Source: Arthrobacter sp. Soil764 (GTDB lineage Bacteria; Actinomycetota; Actinomycetes; Actinomycetales; Micrococcaceae). From it: 64,000 nucleotides of DNA. The notes beneath the pieces are model-generated. The model saw nothing but the letters and a program-made list of their open reading frames with translations. It ran no database searches and had not been told where the DNA came from. A program made the position numbers and the translations under genes. Shown here in pieces: positions 34,186-43,221 of the stretch; within the stretch, counting starts at the first letter, position 1; every line of letters starts with the position of its first letter. The stretch lies in assembly GCF_001428075.1 (NCBI RefSeq), contig NZ_LMSI01000024.1:116683-180682 (forward strand), read 5' to 3'.

Positions 34186-35511
34186 ATGTCCGGACACACC
34201 ACGCTCGCACCTGCGGGCACGGCCGCCAAGCGCAAGGAAGCGCGCACGGTCATCCTGTCCAGCTATCTGGGCAGCACCATCGAGTTCTACGACTTCCTGC
34301 TGTATGCCACGGCCGCAGCAGTAGCCTTCCCCAAGGTCTTCTTCACCGGAACGGACGAATGGGTGGGAGTGGTGGCCGCCTATGCCACCTTCGCCGCCGG
34401 GTACGTGGCCAGGCCGCTGGGCGGGGTGATCTTCGGCCACTTCGGTGACAAGGTGGGCCGCAAGGGGATGCTGATCATCTCCATGGCCATGATGGGCATC
34501 GCCTCCACCCTTATCGGCCTGATTCCCGGCGCCGGCGTGATCGGGCCGTGGGGCGCCGTCATCCTGGTGCTGCTGCGCGTCTGCCAGGGCATCGCCGTCG
34601 GTGGTGAATGGGGCGGCGCCGCGCTCATGGCCCTGGAGCACGCGGATCCGAAACGCCGCGGTTTCGCGGCTTCCTTCGTCAACGCCGGCGCCCCCACCGG
34701 CGCCGTCCTGGGAACTGTGGTGATGGGCATCTTTTCGGCCCTGCCGCAGGATGCGTTCCTGGCCTGGGGCTGGCGCGTGCCGTTCCTGTTGTCCTTCGTG
34801 CTCCTGATCGTGGGCATGTTCGTCCGCCTGCGTGTCTCCGAAAGCCCCATCTTCGCCGAGGCCGTGGCCAAGGAGGACGCACAGGGCACCAAGCGCAAGA
34901 TCCCGCTGCTGGACGTGCTGCGCCGGCCCAAGGCACTGATCATGATCATGTTTGCCGGTGCCGCCGGATTCGGCCTCCAGGTGGTGCTGCCCACGTTCTC
35001 GGTGACATACGCCGTCTCCAAGGGGGCGCCCCAGCAGGGCGTGCTCTACGCCTTCGCCGGTGCCTCGGCCATCTCCATCATCTTCGTGCTTCTGGGCGGA
35101 CGCCTGTCGGACCGGCTCGGCCGCCGGCCCGTGATGATCGCCGGACTGGCCCTGTTCATCGCCTACCTGTTCCCCATGTTCGGCATGCTCGGATCCGGCA
35201 ACACCGGCCTTGTCTTCGTGGCCTTCACCGTGGCACTGATCCTGCACTCATGCCTGTACGGGCCGCTGGCAGCCTTCGTCTCCGAACAGTTCGGCACCAC
35301 GTCCCGCTACACCGGCGCAGCCGTCGGCTACCAGCTGGCCACCCTCATCGGCGCCGGCTTCACGCCAGGCATCATCGCCGGACTCTACAAGGACTCCGGC
35401 CAAAGCATCTTCCCGGTGGTGGTGTTCCTGTCCGTCATGGCACTGGTCTCGATTGTCTTCATCGCCCTGACGCGGGAGTCTAAGAACAACGACCTCACCA
35501 CGGTCCGTTAG
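34186..35511 (+). CDS. MFS transporter, metabolite:H+ symporter (MHS) type
   Basis: A 441-residue twelve-helix transporter. STIEFYDFLLYATAAAVAF and ARPLGGVIFGHFGDKVGRKG are characteristic of the MHS group that imports carboxylates and aromatic acids. It lies inside the CoA-dependent operon, 122 bases after the hydratase and 7 bases before the ligase, so it is the likely uptake system for the hydroxycinnamate substrate (CouT role). Confidence 0.92.
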   Translation: MSGHTTLAPAGTAAKRKEARTVILSSYLGSTIEFYDFLLYATAAAVAFPKVFFTGTDEWVGVVAAYATFAAGYVARPLGGVIFGHFGDKVGRKGMLIISMAMMGIASTLIGLIPGAGVIGPWGAVILVLLRVCQGIAVGGEWGGAALMALEHADPKRRGFAASFVNAGAPTGAVLGTVVMGIFSALPQDAFLAWGWRVPFLLSFVLLIVGMFVRLRVSESPIFAEAVAKEDAQGTKRKIPLLDVLRRPKALIMIMFAGAAGFGLQVVLPTFSVTYAVSKGAPQQGVLYAFAGASAISIIFVLLGGRLSDRLGRRPVMIAGLALFIAYLFPMFGMLGSGNTGLVFVAFTVALILHSCLYGPLAAFVSEQFGTTSRYTGAAVGYQLATLIGAGFTPGIIAGLYKDSGQSIFPVVVFLSVMALVSIVFIALTRESKNNDLTTVR

Positions 35512-35518
35512 GAGAACC

Positions 35519-37096
35519 ATGGACAACAACGGAGTTGGATCCTGGCTGGAGCGCCGCCGCCGGAAGTCGGGCGCCAAGACAGCCCTCCTGTCCGGTGCCG
35601 GCGCCCTGAGCTACGAAGAGCTGGCCGAAAGGACCGACCGCCTGGCCAACGCACTCCGGGACAGGGGAGTGGCACAGGGTGACCGGGTGGCCTACCTGGG
35701 CGAGAACCACCCGTCCTTCGTGGAAACGTTCTTTGCCTGCGGCCTCCTGGGCGCCATCTTCGTGCCGCTCAACACCAGGCTCGCGCCGCCTGAACTGCAG
35801 TTCCAGCTGCAGGATTCCGGCGCCCGGCTCCTGGTCAGCGCCGGCGCCCTCGAGGCGTCCGCCACCGCCGCCCTGGAAGGTACCGGCGTCACCCACCGCC
35901 TGGTGGTAATGGCCGACGCCGGGACGGTACCTTCGGCGGCCACGTCACCTGCCGCCGTCGGGCCCTACGAAGTGGTTCCGTGCGAGGCAACGCCCTATGA
36001 GGAGGCGCTGCGGGCGGCCACGCCGGAACCCCTCGATGTGCCCGTGGGGCACGACGACGGGGCGATGATCCTCTACACCTCGGGGACCACCGGCAAGCCC
36101 AAGGGCGCCCTGCTGACCCACGGAAACATCACGTGGAACTGCATCAACACCATCGTGGACATGGACCTGAACCGCAACGATGTGGCCCTGATGATCTCGC
36201 CGCTGTTCCATGTGGCATCGCTGGACATGGGCCTGCTGCCGATGCTGCTCAAGGGCGCCACCGTGGTGCTGGAGGCAAAGTTCGATCCCGCGAGGGTCCT
36301 CGAGCTGATCCAGGAGCACAAGGTGACCACCCTCAACGGGGTGCCCACCACGTTCCAGCTGCTCTGCGAGCATCCGGACTGGCCCGCGGCGGACCTCAGT
36401 TCCCTGGACAAGCTGACCTGCGGCGGCTCCGCCATTCCCCGCCGGGTCCTGGACGCGTACGAGGACCGCGGCGTCGGTTTCACCAGCTGCTACGGCATGA
36501 CTGAAACGGCCCCCGGTGTCACCATGCTTCCGGTTGACAGGTCCAGGGACAAGGCCGGCTCGGCGGGCCTGCCGCACTTCTTCACCGACCTCCGGATCGC
36601 AGATCCCATGGGCGGTGCGGTGGCTCCCGGCCAGGTGGGGGAAATCCAGATTTCCGGCCCCAATGTGATCAAGGAGTACTGGAACCGGCCGGAGGCCACT
36701 GCTGCCAGCTACGCTGACGAGCGCTGGTTCCGTTCCGGGGACATGGGCTACCGGGACCCGGAAGGCTTCCTGTTCGTCTCGGACCGGCTCAAGGACATGA
36801 TCATCTCCGGCGGGGAAAACATCTACCCGGCGGAGGTGGAAGCAGTCATCGCCGAGCATGCTGCCGTCAGCAGCGTGGCGGTCATCGGAGTCAGCGATGA
36901 CAAATGGGGCGAGGTTCCCCAGGCGATCGTGACCCTCCGGGAAGGTGAATCGCTGACGGAGGAGCAGCTGCGCAGCTTCCTGGACGGCAGGCTGGCCCGC
37001 TACAAGATCCCCAAGTCCCTGGTGGTGGTGGCGGACATGCCCCGCACGGCCAGCGGCAAAATCCGGAAAATGGAGCTCCGCAAGCAGGTCCATTGA
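35519..37096 (+). CDS. Aryl/fatty acyl-CoA ligase (CouL-like)
   Basis: A 525-residue ANL-superfamily adenylating enzyme. The P-loop is ILYTSGTTGKPKGALLTHGN (about 182-201). It also has YGMTETAP, WFRSGDMGYRD, and the hinge and catalytic Lys region FVSDRLKDMIISGGENIYP and RTASGKIRKMEL. It activates the carboxylic acid to its CoA thioester with ATP, the entry step of the beta-oxidative pathway encoded upstream. An AGGAG site lies just before the ATG. Confidence 0.92.
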   Translation: MDNNGVGSWLERRRRKSGAKTALLSGAGALSYEELAERTDRLANALRDRGVAQGDRVAYLGENHPSFVETFFACGLLGAIFVPLNTRLAPPELQFQLQDSGARLLVSAGALEASATAALEGTGVTHRLVVMADAGTVPSAATSPAAVGPYEVVPCEATPYEEALRAATPEPLDVPVGHDDGAMILYTSGTTGKPKGALLTHGNITWNCINTIVDMDLNRNDVALMISPLFHVASLDMGLLPMLLKGATVVLEAKFDPARVLELIQEHKVTTLNGVPTTFQLLCEHPDWPAADLSSLDKLTCGGSAIPRRVLDAYEDRGVGFTSCYGMTETAPGVTMLPVDRSRDKAGSAGLPHFFTDLRIADPMGGAVAPGQVGEIQISGPNVIKEYWNRPEATAASYADERWFRSGDMGYRDPEGFLFVSDRLKDMIISGGENIYPAEVEAVIAEHAAVSSVAVIGVSDDKWGEVPQAIVTLREGESLTEEQLRSFLDGRLARYKIPKSLVVVADMPRTASGKIRKMELRKQVH

Positions 37097-37116
37097 CGGA
37101 TCCGGCACGTCCGCGT

Positions 37117-37160
37117 GGTTCCGCCGTTGTTACCGTTCACGGTCATCAATTGGCGGAACC
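37117..37160 (+). terminator. Inverted repeat after the ligase gene
   Basis: GGTTCCGCC (37117-37125) and GGCGGAACC (37152-37160) form a 9-bp stem enclosing a smaller ACCG-TTCA-CGGT hairpin. It lies 20 bases after the ligase stop and just before the symporter start. It is a terminator or a regulatory leader for the symporter. Confidence 0.45.
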
Positions 37161-37186
37161 CTGCGGGCCGGTGCCAGCATGGTTAG

Positions 37187-38212
37187 ATGCTTGAGGCAAC
37201 TAAACCCCACAATTCCCCGGGCGGGACGCCCGTCAACCCTGCGCTGGAAGCGGAAAGCAGGATCGCGCGGATCGCCGTCACGGTGTTTCCCCTCCTGGTG
37301 GTGGCCGCAGGCGTCATCGGCTTCCTGCTCCCGGGAGTCTTCAAACCGATGGGTCCCAGCGTGCCCTACCTGCTGGGCATCATCATGTTCTGCATGGGTT
37401 TGACCCTGACCCCGCCGGATTTCGCGGCGGTGGCCAAGCGGCCGTGGGCGGTGGCACTGGGAATCGTTGCGCACTACATCATCATGCCCGGCGCGGGCTG
37501 GCTGATCGCCGGCGCCCTCAACCTCGAGCCCGAGCTGGCCGTCGGCGTCATCCTGGTGGGCTGCGCACCTTCCGGGACCGCCTCCAACGTGATGGCGTTC
37601 CTGGCCAAGGGCGATGTTGCCCTGTCGGTGGCAGTGGCCTCCGTGTCCACCCTGATCGCCCCGATCGTCACCCCGTTGCTGGTCCTGTTCCTTGCTGGTT
37701 CCTACCTCCAGATCGACGCCGGCGGCATGGTCCTGGACATCGTCAAGACGGTGCTGCTGCCGGTGGTGGCCGGCCTCCTGGCCCGGCTCTTCCTCAAGAA
37801 GCTCGTGGCAAAGGTGCTGCCGGCACTTCCGTGGGCGTCCGCCGTCGTGATCTCCCTGATCGTGGCCATAGTGGTGGCCGGCAGCGCCAGCAAGATCATC
37901 AGTGCCGGAGCCATTGTGTTCCTCGCCGTGGTGCTGCACAACGGTTTCGGCTTGGGCCTGGGCTACCTCGCCGGGAAGCTCGGCCGCCTGGACGACAAAG
38001 CGCGCCGTGCCCTCGCCTTCGAAGTGGGCATGCAGAACTCCGGCTTGGCCGCCACGCTGGCCACCGCCCACTTCAGCCCGCTGGCCGCGCTGCCGTCCGC
38101 CGTCTTCTCCCTGTGGCACAACATCTCCGGCGCCATCGTGGCTGCCTGGCTCGCCCGCCGGCCGCTGCAGGAACGTCCGCTGGAGCGTCAGGGCCGGGAA
38201 GCCCAGGCATAA
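37187..38212 (+). CDS. Bile acid:sodium symporter (BASS) family protein
   Basis: A 341-residue membrane protein with nine to ten hydrophobic helices. VGCAPSGTASNVMAFLAKGD and EVGMQNSGLAATLA are the two BASS signatures, which form the unwound sodium sites. Bacterial members import organic anions such as pantoate or other carboxylates. It follows the hydroxycinnamate cluster in the same orientation; co-regulation is possible but the intervening hairpin argues for its own control. Confidence 0.9.
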   Translation: MLEATKPHNSPGGTPVNPALEAESRIARIAVTVFPLLVVAAGVIGFLLPGVFKPMGPSVPYLLGIIMFCMGLTLTPPDFAAVAKRPWAVALGIVAHYIIMPGAGWLIAGALNLEPELAVGVILVGCAPSGTASNVMAFLAKGDVALSVAVASVSTLIAPIVTPLLVLFLAGSYLQIDAGGMVLDIVKTVLLPVVAGLLARLFLKKLVAKVLPALPWASAVVISLIVAIVVAGSASKIISAGAIVFLAVVLHNGFGLGLGYLAGKLGRLDDKARRALAFEVGMQNSGLAATLATAHFSPLAALPSAVFSLWHNISGAIVAAWLARRPLQERPLERQGREAQA

Positions 38213-38346
38213 GCGCCTGACCTGCACGCCCACTGCCGGACGGCACCAAAAACACCTGTTACCAGCAGCGTCTCCTGGGTACGGGACCCGTTAGGGACAA
38301 CGTCGTTTTCGATGTTGCCTGCCGGTTCCGGACAGGAGATGGACAG

Positions 38347-40812
38347 ATGACTCGGATTGACCGAATAGCTGAACCATGGGGGACAAGGACACCGTACGGC
38401 AGCGGCGGTGAATGGCCGGTCAGGGTGGACACCCACCTGGCCGAGGGCGTAACCCCGGAGGACGTGGACAGGTGGGTCCAGACGGCGTCGCTCCTCCACT
38501 CCAACGGTGACGCCATGGATATTGCCGTCAAGGACAACAAAATCGTCGGCGTGCGGGGTAGGGCCTCGGATAGGGTCAACCACGGCCGGCTGGGACCGAA
38601 GGACCTGTACGGCTGGCAGGCGAATGCGTCACCTGACCGGCTCACCAAACCCCTGATCCGGGAGGGCGGGAAGCTGGTTGAGACGGACTGGGACACCGCC
38701 ATGAAGCGCGTGGTGGACCGGTCAAAGGCGTTGCTGGCGGAACAGGGCCCCAGTGCCATCGGGTTCTACACCACCGGCCAGCTCTTTGCCGAGGAGTACT
38801 ACACCCTGGGCACGGTGGCCCACGGCGGCATCGGCACCAACCACGTGGACGGCAACACCCGGCTCTGCACGGCCACGGCGGCCGAGGCACTGAAGGAATC
38901 GTTCGGCTGCGACGGCCAGCCCGGCTCGTACACGGACGTGGACCACGCGGACGTGATCGCGCTCTACGGGCACAACGTGGCGGAAACCCAGACCGTCCTC
39001 TGGACCAGGATGCTGGACCGCCTGGCAGGACCCAACCCGCCCAAGATCATCTGCGTGGACCCGCGCATGACCCCCGTGGCCAAGGCCGCCACCGTGCACC
39101 TGGCCCCGCGGCCCGGCACCAACGTGGCCCTGATGAACGGCATCCTGCACGAGATCATCGCCAACGGCTGGGTGGACCAGGAGTACATCCAGGCGCACAC
39201 CGTGGGGTACGCGGAGCTCGAAAAAGAGGTCAAGAACTACCCTCCCGCCCTGGCCGCAGAGATCTGCGGTGTCCCGGCGGAGCAGATCTCCGAGGCCGCA
39301 AGCATCATCGGCCACGCCGAGCGGCTGCTGTCCACGGTCCTCCAGGGTTTCTACCAGTCCAACCAGGCAACCGCCGCCGCCGTGCAGGTCAACAACGTCA
39401 ACATCATCCGCGGCATGCTGGGCAAGCCCGGCTGCGGCATCCTGCAGATGAACGGCCAGCCCACCGCGGAAAACACCCGCGAATGCGGGGCCGACGGCGA
39501 CCTGGCCGCCTTCCGGAACTGGTCCAACGACGCCCACATTAAGGACCTGGCCAGGGTCTGGAACATCGACCCCATGTCCATCCCGCACTACTCGCCGCCC
39601 ACCCACGTCATGCAGATGATGCGGTACGCGGAGGACGGCTCCATCCGGATGCTCTGGGTCAGCGGCACCAACCCCGCCGTCTCCCTCCCCGAACTGGCGC
39701 GGGTCCGCAGCATCCTGGAGCAGGAACGGCTCTTCCTGGTGGTGCAGGACATCTTCCTGTCCGAGACTGCCCAGCTGGCCGACGTCGTGCTTCCCGCCGC
39801 CACCTGGGGCGAAAAGACGGGCACCTTCACCAATGTGGACCGCACCGTCCACCTGTCGGAAAAGGCGGTGGATCCGCCCGGCGAGGCCCGGCCGGACCTG
39901 GACATCTTCATCGACTACGCCCACCGGATGGGCCTGCAGGACAAGGACGGGCAGCCGCTGATCAAGTGGCACGATCCCGAGTCCGCCTTCGAAGCGTGGA
40001 AGGAATGCTCCCGCGGCCGCCCCTGCGACTACACCGGCATCACCTATGAGAAGCTGCGCGGCGGGTCCGGCATCCAGTGGCCGTGCAATGACGAGAACCC
40101 GGACGGCACCGAACGCATCTACGCCGGCGGCAAGTTCTGGGCACACCCGGAGTACTGCGAAACCTACGGCCGGGACCTGATCACCGGCGCGCCCGTGGAT
40201 CCGTCCGAATACAAGGCCCTCAACCCGGAGGGCAAGGCCATCATCAAGGCCGCTGAATACGTCCCGCCGCACGAGCTCCCCAGCCGGGACTTTCCGCTGC
40301 AGCTCATCACCGGCCGCACGCTCTACCAGTTCCACACCCGCACCAAGACGGGCCGGGCGCCTGAGCTGCAGGCAGCCGCACCTGACGTCTGGGTGGAGTT
40401 GTCAGCGGACGACGCCGGCGCGTACGGGATTGCCGAGGGCGATCTTGCAGAGGTGGAGACACCCCGTGGTTCAGTCCGCGCAAAGGTGCGGATCAGCGGG
40501 ATCCGGACCGGCGTCCTCTTCCTGCCGTTCCACTACGGCTACTGGGACACCGACGGCGGCCACCAGCCGGACGGGGCGGGCAGGGCAGCCAACGAGCTGA
40601 CAATCACTGACTGGGACGCGGCCTCCAAGCAGCCCATTTTCAAGACGGCGGCGGCACGCATTACCCGGGTTTCGGGCGGTGACGGGCCGTCCCCGGCACC
40701 CACCACCACAGCGTCGGCTCCGGCCGGCGACTTCCCGGAAGAGGCCAGGACCAAGGGGATCGCCTCCGCCCTGGCGGACGAAGCCACGGGCACGGCAGGA
40801 GGGGCACGATGA
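38347..40812 (+). CDS. Mo-bis-MGD oxidoreductase lacking the N-terminal Fe-S site
   Basis: An 821-residue DMSO-reductase/formate-dehydrogenase-type molybdoenzyme. The Mo-ligand cysteine is in DGNTRLCTATAAEAL. Downstream are HNVAETQTVLW, GFYQSNQATAAAVQVNNVNI, LWVSGTNPAVS, LPAATWGEKTGTFTN and the C-terminal molydop-binding domain (LITGRTLYQFHTRTKTGR). Where family members have a CxxCxxxC cluster motif the N-terminus reads TRTPYGSGGEWPV, and the fourth cysteine position is glycine (NHGRLGPKDLYGW). No [4Fe-4S] cluster can form there. Similar cluster-less proteins occur in actinobacteria annotated as nitrate reductase. It overlaps the next gene by four bases. Confidence 0.9.
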   Translation: MTRIDRIAEPWGTRTPYGSGGEWPVRVDTHLAEGVTPEDVDRWVQTASLLHSNGDAMDIAVKDNKIVGVRGRASDRVNHGRLGPKDLYGWQANASPDRLTKPLIREGGKLVETDWDTAMKRVVDRSKALLAEQGPSAIGFYTTGQLFAEEYYTLGTVAHGGIGTNHVDGNTRLCTATAAEALKESFGCDGQPGSYTDVDHADVIALYGHNVAETQTVLWTRMLDRLAGPNPPKIICVDPRMTPVAKAATVHLAPRPGTNVALMNGILHEIIANGWVDQEYIQAHTVGYAELEKEVKNYPPALAAEICGVPAEQISEAASIIGHAERLLSTVLQGFYQSNQATAAAVQVNNVNIIRGMLGKPGCGILQMNGQPTAENTRECGADGDLAAFRNWSNDAHIKDLARVWNIDPMSIPHYSPPTHVMQMMRYAEDGSIRMLWVSGTNPAVSLPELARVRSILEQERLFLVVQDIFLSETAQLADVVLPAATWGEKTGTFTNVDRTVHLSEKAVDPPGEARPDLDIFIDYAHRMGLQDKDGQPLIKWHDPESAFEAWKECSRGRPCDYTGITYEKLRGGSGIQWPCNDENPDGTERIYAGGKFWAHPEYCETYGRDLITGAPVDPSEYKALNPEGKAIIKAAEYVPPHELPSRDFPLQLITGRTLYQFHTRTKTGRAPELQAAAPDVWVELSADDAGAYGIAEGDLAEVETPRGSVRAKVRISGIRTGVLFLPFHYGYWDTDGGHQPDGAGRAANELTITDWDAASKQPIFKTAAARITRVSGGDGPSPAPTTTASAPAGDFPEEARTKGIASALADEATGTAGGAR

Positions 40813-41291
40813 AATTCGGGCTTGTACTTGAGGAAATGCACCGCTCCGAGAACGACCTGGCGCATCACCTGCTGACCATCTCGGAGCGGCACAAAGTGGA
40901 CCACGAGATCTACCATCTGGCCCGGGACCTGGCGCGCTGGTCCCAGCAGCATGTCCGGGACATCGCGGCCATCGCCGGGAACTATGGCCAGGACCTGGAT
41001 CCGGAGCCGCGCGGCGAGGCAGGCCTGATGGAAACCCTTCGCGAGAAGGGCAGCGAGATGGTGGGCCGGCGCCCGGAAACCGGGATGCTGCTGCTGCGCG
41101 ACCTCCGGGAGCTTTACCTGAAGGCCTGCGGCGTATCGGCCGACTGGGAACTGCTGGCCCAGGCCGCGCAGGGGATGAAGGACAAAGACCTCCTGGCCCT
41201 GGCCGAAAAATGCCATCCCCAGACCATCCGCCAGATGAAGTGGGCCAACGGCAAGCTGAAGGAGTCCGCCACCCAGGTCCTGGTCAGCTGA
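40809..41291 (+). CDS. Small helical protein coupled to the molybdoenzyme
   Basis: A 160-residue protein I cannot assign to a named family. It is almost entirely alpha-helical, with repeated His/Glu positions in its first two helices (LEEMHRSENDLAHHLL, ISERHKVDHEIYHLARDL, WSQQHVRDIAAIAG). This recalls ferritin-like four-helix bundles. Its ATG lies inside the molybdoenzyme stop (ATGA), so stoichiometric production is expected. It may bind metal, serve as a chaperone, or replace the missing Fe-S relay; all are inference. Confidence 0.78.
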   Translation: MKFGLVLEEMHRSENDLAHHLLTISERHKVDHEIYHLARDLARWSQQHVRDIAAIAGNYGQDLDPEPRGEAGLMETLREKGSEMVGRRPETGMLLLRDLRELYLKACGVSADWELLAQAAQGMKDKDLLALAEKCHPQTIRQMKWANGKLKESATQVLVS

Positions 41292-41305
41292 AAGGTTCCG
41301 GACGG

Positions 41306-42061
41306 TTATCCGGCCTCGCGGGCTCCTTGCAGGTGCGCCACCAGTGCCTGCATCTGCTGGGCGGACCAAGGCAGGGCCTTGCTGAGTTCGCCACTGTTCC
41401 CGTTCCACATGGCGCGGGCTGCCTCCTTGGTGCCCTCGCTGCTGTGAAAGCGGGAGCCCAGCTCGTCCCAGCGGCGCACCAGGTCCCTGGCCTCGGGGCT
41501 GGTGGCGGGGATCCCGCCGTCGACCTGGCGCAGGCCCTCCTCAACCATGCCGGCCCACTCGGTCCGTGCGTCCTCCGTGGCCTGCCGGCCCAGGTGGGCG
41601 CGCCGCTCGGCGAGCTCCCGGCGCTGATCTTCGGTGAAGTAGTCCTCAAACATGCTCATGCCTTCCAACACGGTTACGAATAAGGCGGGGGCGGCGTCCC
41701 CGTCGTTGTTGATACGATCCAGCAGCTCCCGGATGGTCTGCTGGAGCTGGTCCAGCTGCCGGGCCTGCCCGCCCACGGCGTCCAGCTGCCGCTGCAGCAG
41801 ATTTCGGATCGACTCCGGACCCCCTCCGGGCTGGTCCAGCACGGCGGCGATCCCGCCCAGCGGCACACCGAGGCTGCGCAATGTCCGGATGCCGTAGAGG
41901 CGCTGGAGGTCCTGCCTTGTGTAACGGCGGTGGCCTGCCGTGGTCCGGACGCTTGCCTGGAGCAACCCGATGCTGTCGTAGTGGTGCAGGGCCCTGACGG
42001 TGACGCCGGTCGCTGCGGCCAGCTCGCCAATGCTCCAGCAGTGTTCGTCCGGATGATCCAT
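41306..42061 (-). CDS. MerR-family regulator with TipAS domain
   Basis: A 251-residue protein. The N-terminal MerR HTH and dimer helix (WSIGELAAATGVTVRALHHY, GHRRYTRQDLQRLYGIRTLR) is followed by a C-terminal TipAS-like antibiotic-binding domain (YFTEDQRRELAERRAHLG, WDELGSRFHSSEGT). Relatives respond to thiopeptides or other peptide ligands. It is convergent with the molybdoenzyme pair, 14 bases apart at the stops, and its promoter faces the esterase operon at 42282. Confidence 0.92.
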   Translation of the reverse strand: MDHPDEHCWSIGELAAATGVTVRALHHYDSIGLLQASVRTTAGHRRYTRQDLQRLYGIRTLRSLGVPLGGIAAVLDQPGGGPESIRNLLQRQLDAVGGQARQLDQLQQTIRELLDRINNDGDAAPALFVTVLEGMSMFEDYFTEDQRRELAERRAHLGRQATEDARTEWAGMVEEGLRQVDGGIPATSPEARDLVRRWDELGSRFHSSEGTKEAARAMWNGNSGELSKALPWSAQQMQALVAHLQGAREAG

Positions 42062-42281
42062 ATCCCCACCGTAGGACCTGACGCAGCGTCAGGTTCAAGT
42101 CCTGGCATTTACTGTTTTGAGCCTGCAGGCTCATGCTTTCCAAACGGGTTTCATTGAGTGAAACCGGCGGCGCGTCCGTTCCTGTCCATGCCCCAGAGTT
42201 GTGTCCATGAAGGCGGACGCCGATAGTGGTCCGCTCCCAGCTATCCAGGACAGAAACGGCGCGGCACACATGGAGTCAACG

Positions 42282-43166
42282 ATGACGGCACTGCGGATCC
42301 AAAGGGGGATCCAGTTCGCCCGACCACAGAATGCCGGGCCGCTGCTGCTGGACCTCTACCTTCCCGGCGCTGCCGCCGACGTCCAGGCCGGAAGGCCCGC
42401 GGTAATCCATTTCCATGGGGGAGGCTGGCGGGTGGGGGAGCGGTCCTCGCTGGGGCCGGGCGTGGACGGCTTCGGCCTGAGCCCCATCGAACAGCTTGCG
42501 GAGGCCGGGTTCGTGGTGGCCTCCGCCGACTACCGCCTGACGGACGTTGCCACTTTTCCCGCCCAGCTGCTGGATGCCAAGGCGGCGGTCCGCTGGCTTC
42601 GCACCCATGCCGCTGAGTACGGGGTGGATCCGCGCCGGATCTACGCCTGGGGCGATTCGGCAGGCGGCCACCTTGCCGCCCTCCTCGGACTGACCGCCGG
42701 AGCCGCGGAATTCGCTGAGCTGGAGGGCGCCCTGGAGGCTGACGGGGACGACCATGTTGCCGCCGTCGTGGCCTGGTATCCGCCCACGGACCTGGAACGG
42801 ATGGGGGAACAGGCCAGGCCGGACGCCGTGGCCCGCGCCGATGACCCCGGCTCCCGCGAGGCGCTGCTGCTCGGCGCCCAGCCGGCCGACGCCCCGGACA
42901 AGGCCAAAGCGGCAAGCCCCCTCGCCTACGTGCATACGGACGCGCCGCCCTTCCTCCTCATCCACGGAACGGCTGACCGGTTCGTCCCCGTGGAGCAGTC
43001 CGCCGGCCTGGCCCAGGCGCTCGAAGGCGCCGGTGCCGCCGTCGAACTTCTCCTTCTGGAGGATGCGGACCATATGTGGCAATTGCCGGACGGCAGCAGC
43101 AACGCAGCAAGGCAGGCAACCACCGCCACCATCGATTTCCTTCGCCGCCAGGCGCAGCAGCACTGA
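42282..43166 (+). CDS. Alpha/beta hydrolase (BD-FAE-like esterase)
   Basis: A 294-residue esterase. The oxyanion motif is VIHFHGGGWRVG, the nucleophile elbow is AWGDSAGGHLAALLG (Ser), and LIHGTADRFVP and EDADHMW provide Asp and His. I chose the ATG at 42282 because a GGAG site lies six bases upstream; earlier in-frame starts (42207, 42270) are possible. It leads an operon with a FAH-family hydrolase, a flavin monooxygenase and a DUF3500 protein, so it probably releases an aromatic acid or phenol from an ester. Confidence 0.88.
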   Translation: MTALRIQRGIQFARPQNAGPLLLDLYLPGAAADVQAGRPAVIHFHGGGWRVGERSSLGPGVDGFGLSPIEQLAEAGFVVASADYRLTDVATFPAQLLDAKAAVRWLRTHAAEYGVDPRRIYAWGDSAGGHLAALLGLTAGAAEFAELEGALEADGDDHVAAVVAWYPPTDLERMGEQARPDAVARADDPGSREALLLGAQPADAPDKAKAASPLAYVHTDAPPFLLIHGTADRFVPVEQSAGLAQALEGAGAAVELLLLEDADHMWQLPDGSSNAARQATTATIDFLRRQAQQH

Positions 43167-43221
43167 CCACCACTTCCTCCGGAGCGCCGATTCGCCCGGA
43201 ACAGACCCGAAAGGCCCCTCC

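Noticed and set aside
34174..35247. Minus-strand frame of about 357 residues opposite the MHS transporter
   Set aside because: His/Gln/Gly-rich antisense product typical of a shadow of a membrane protein gene.
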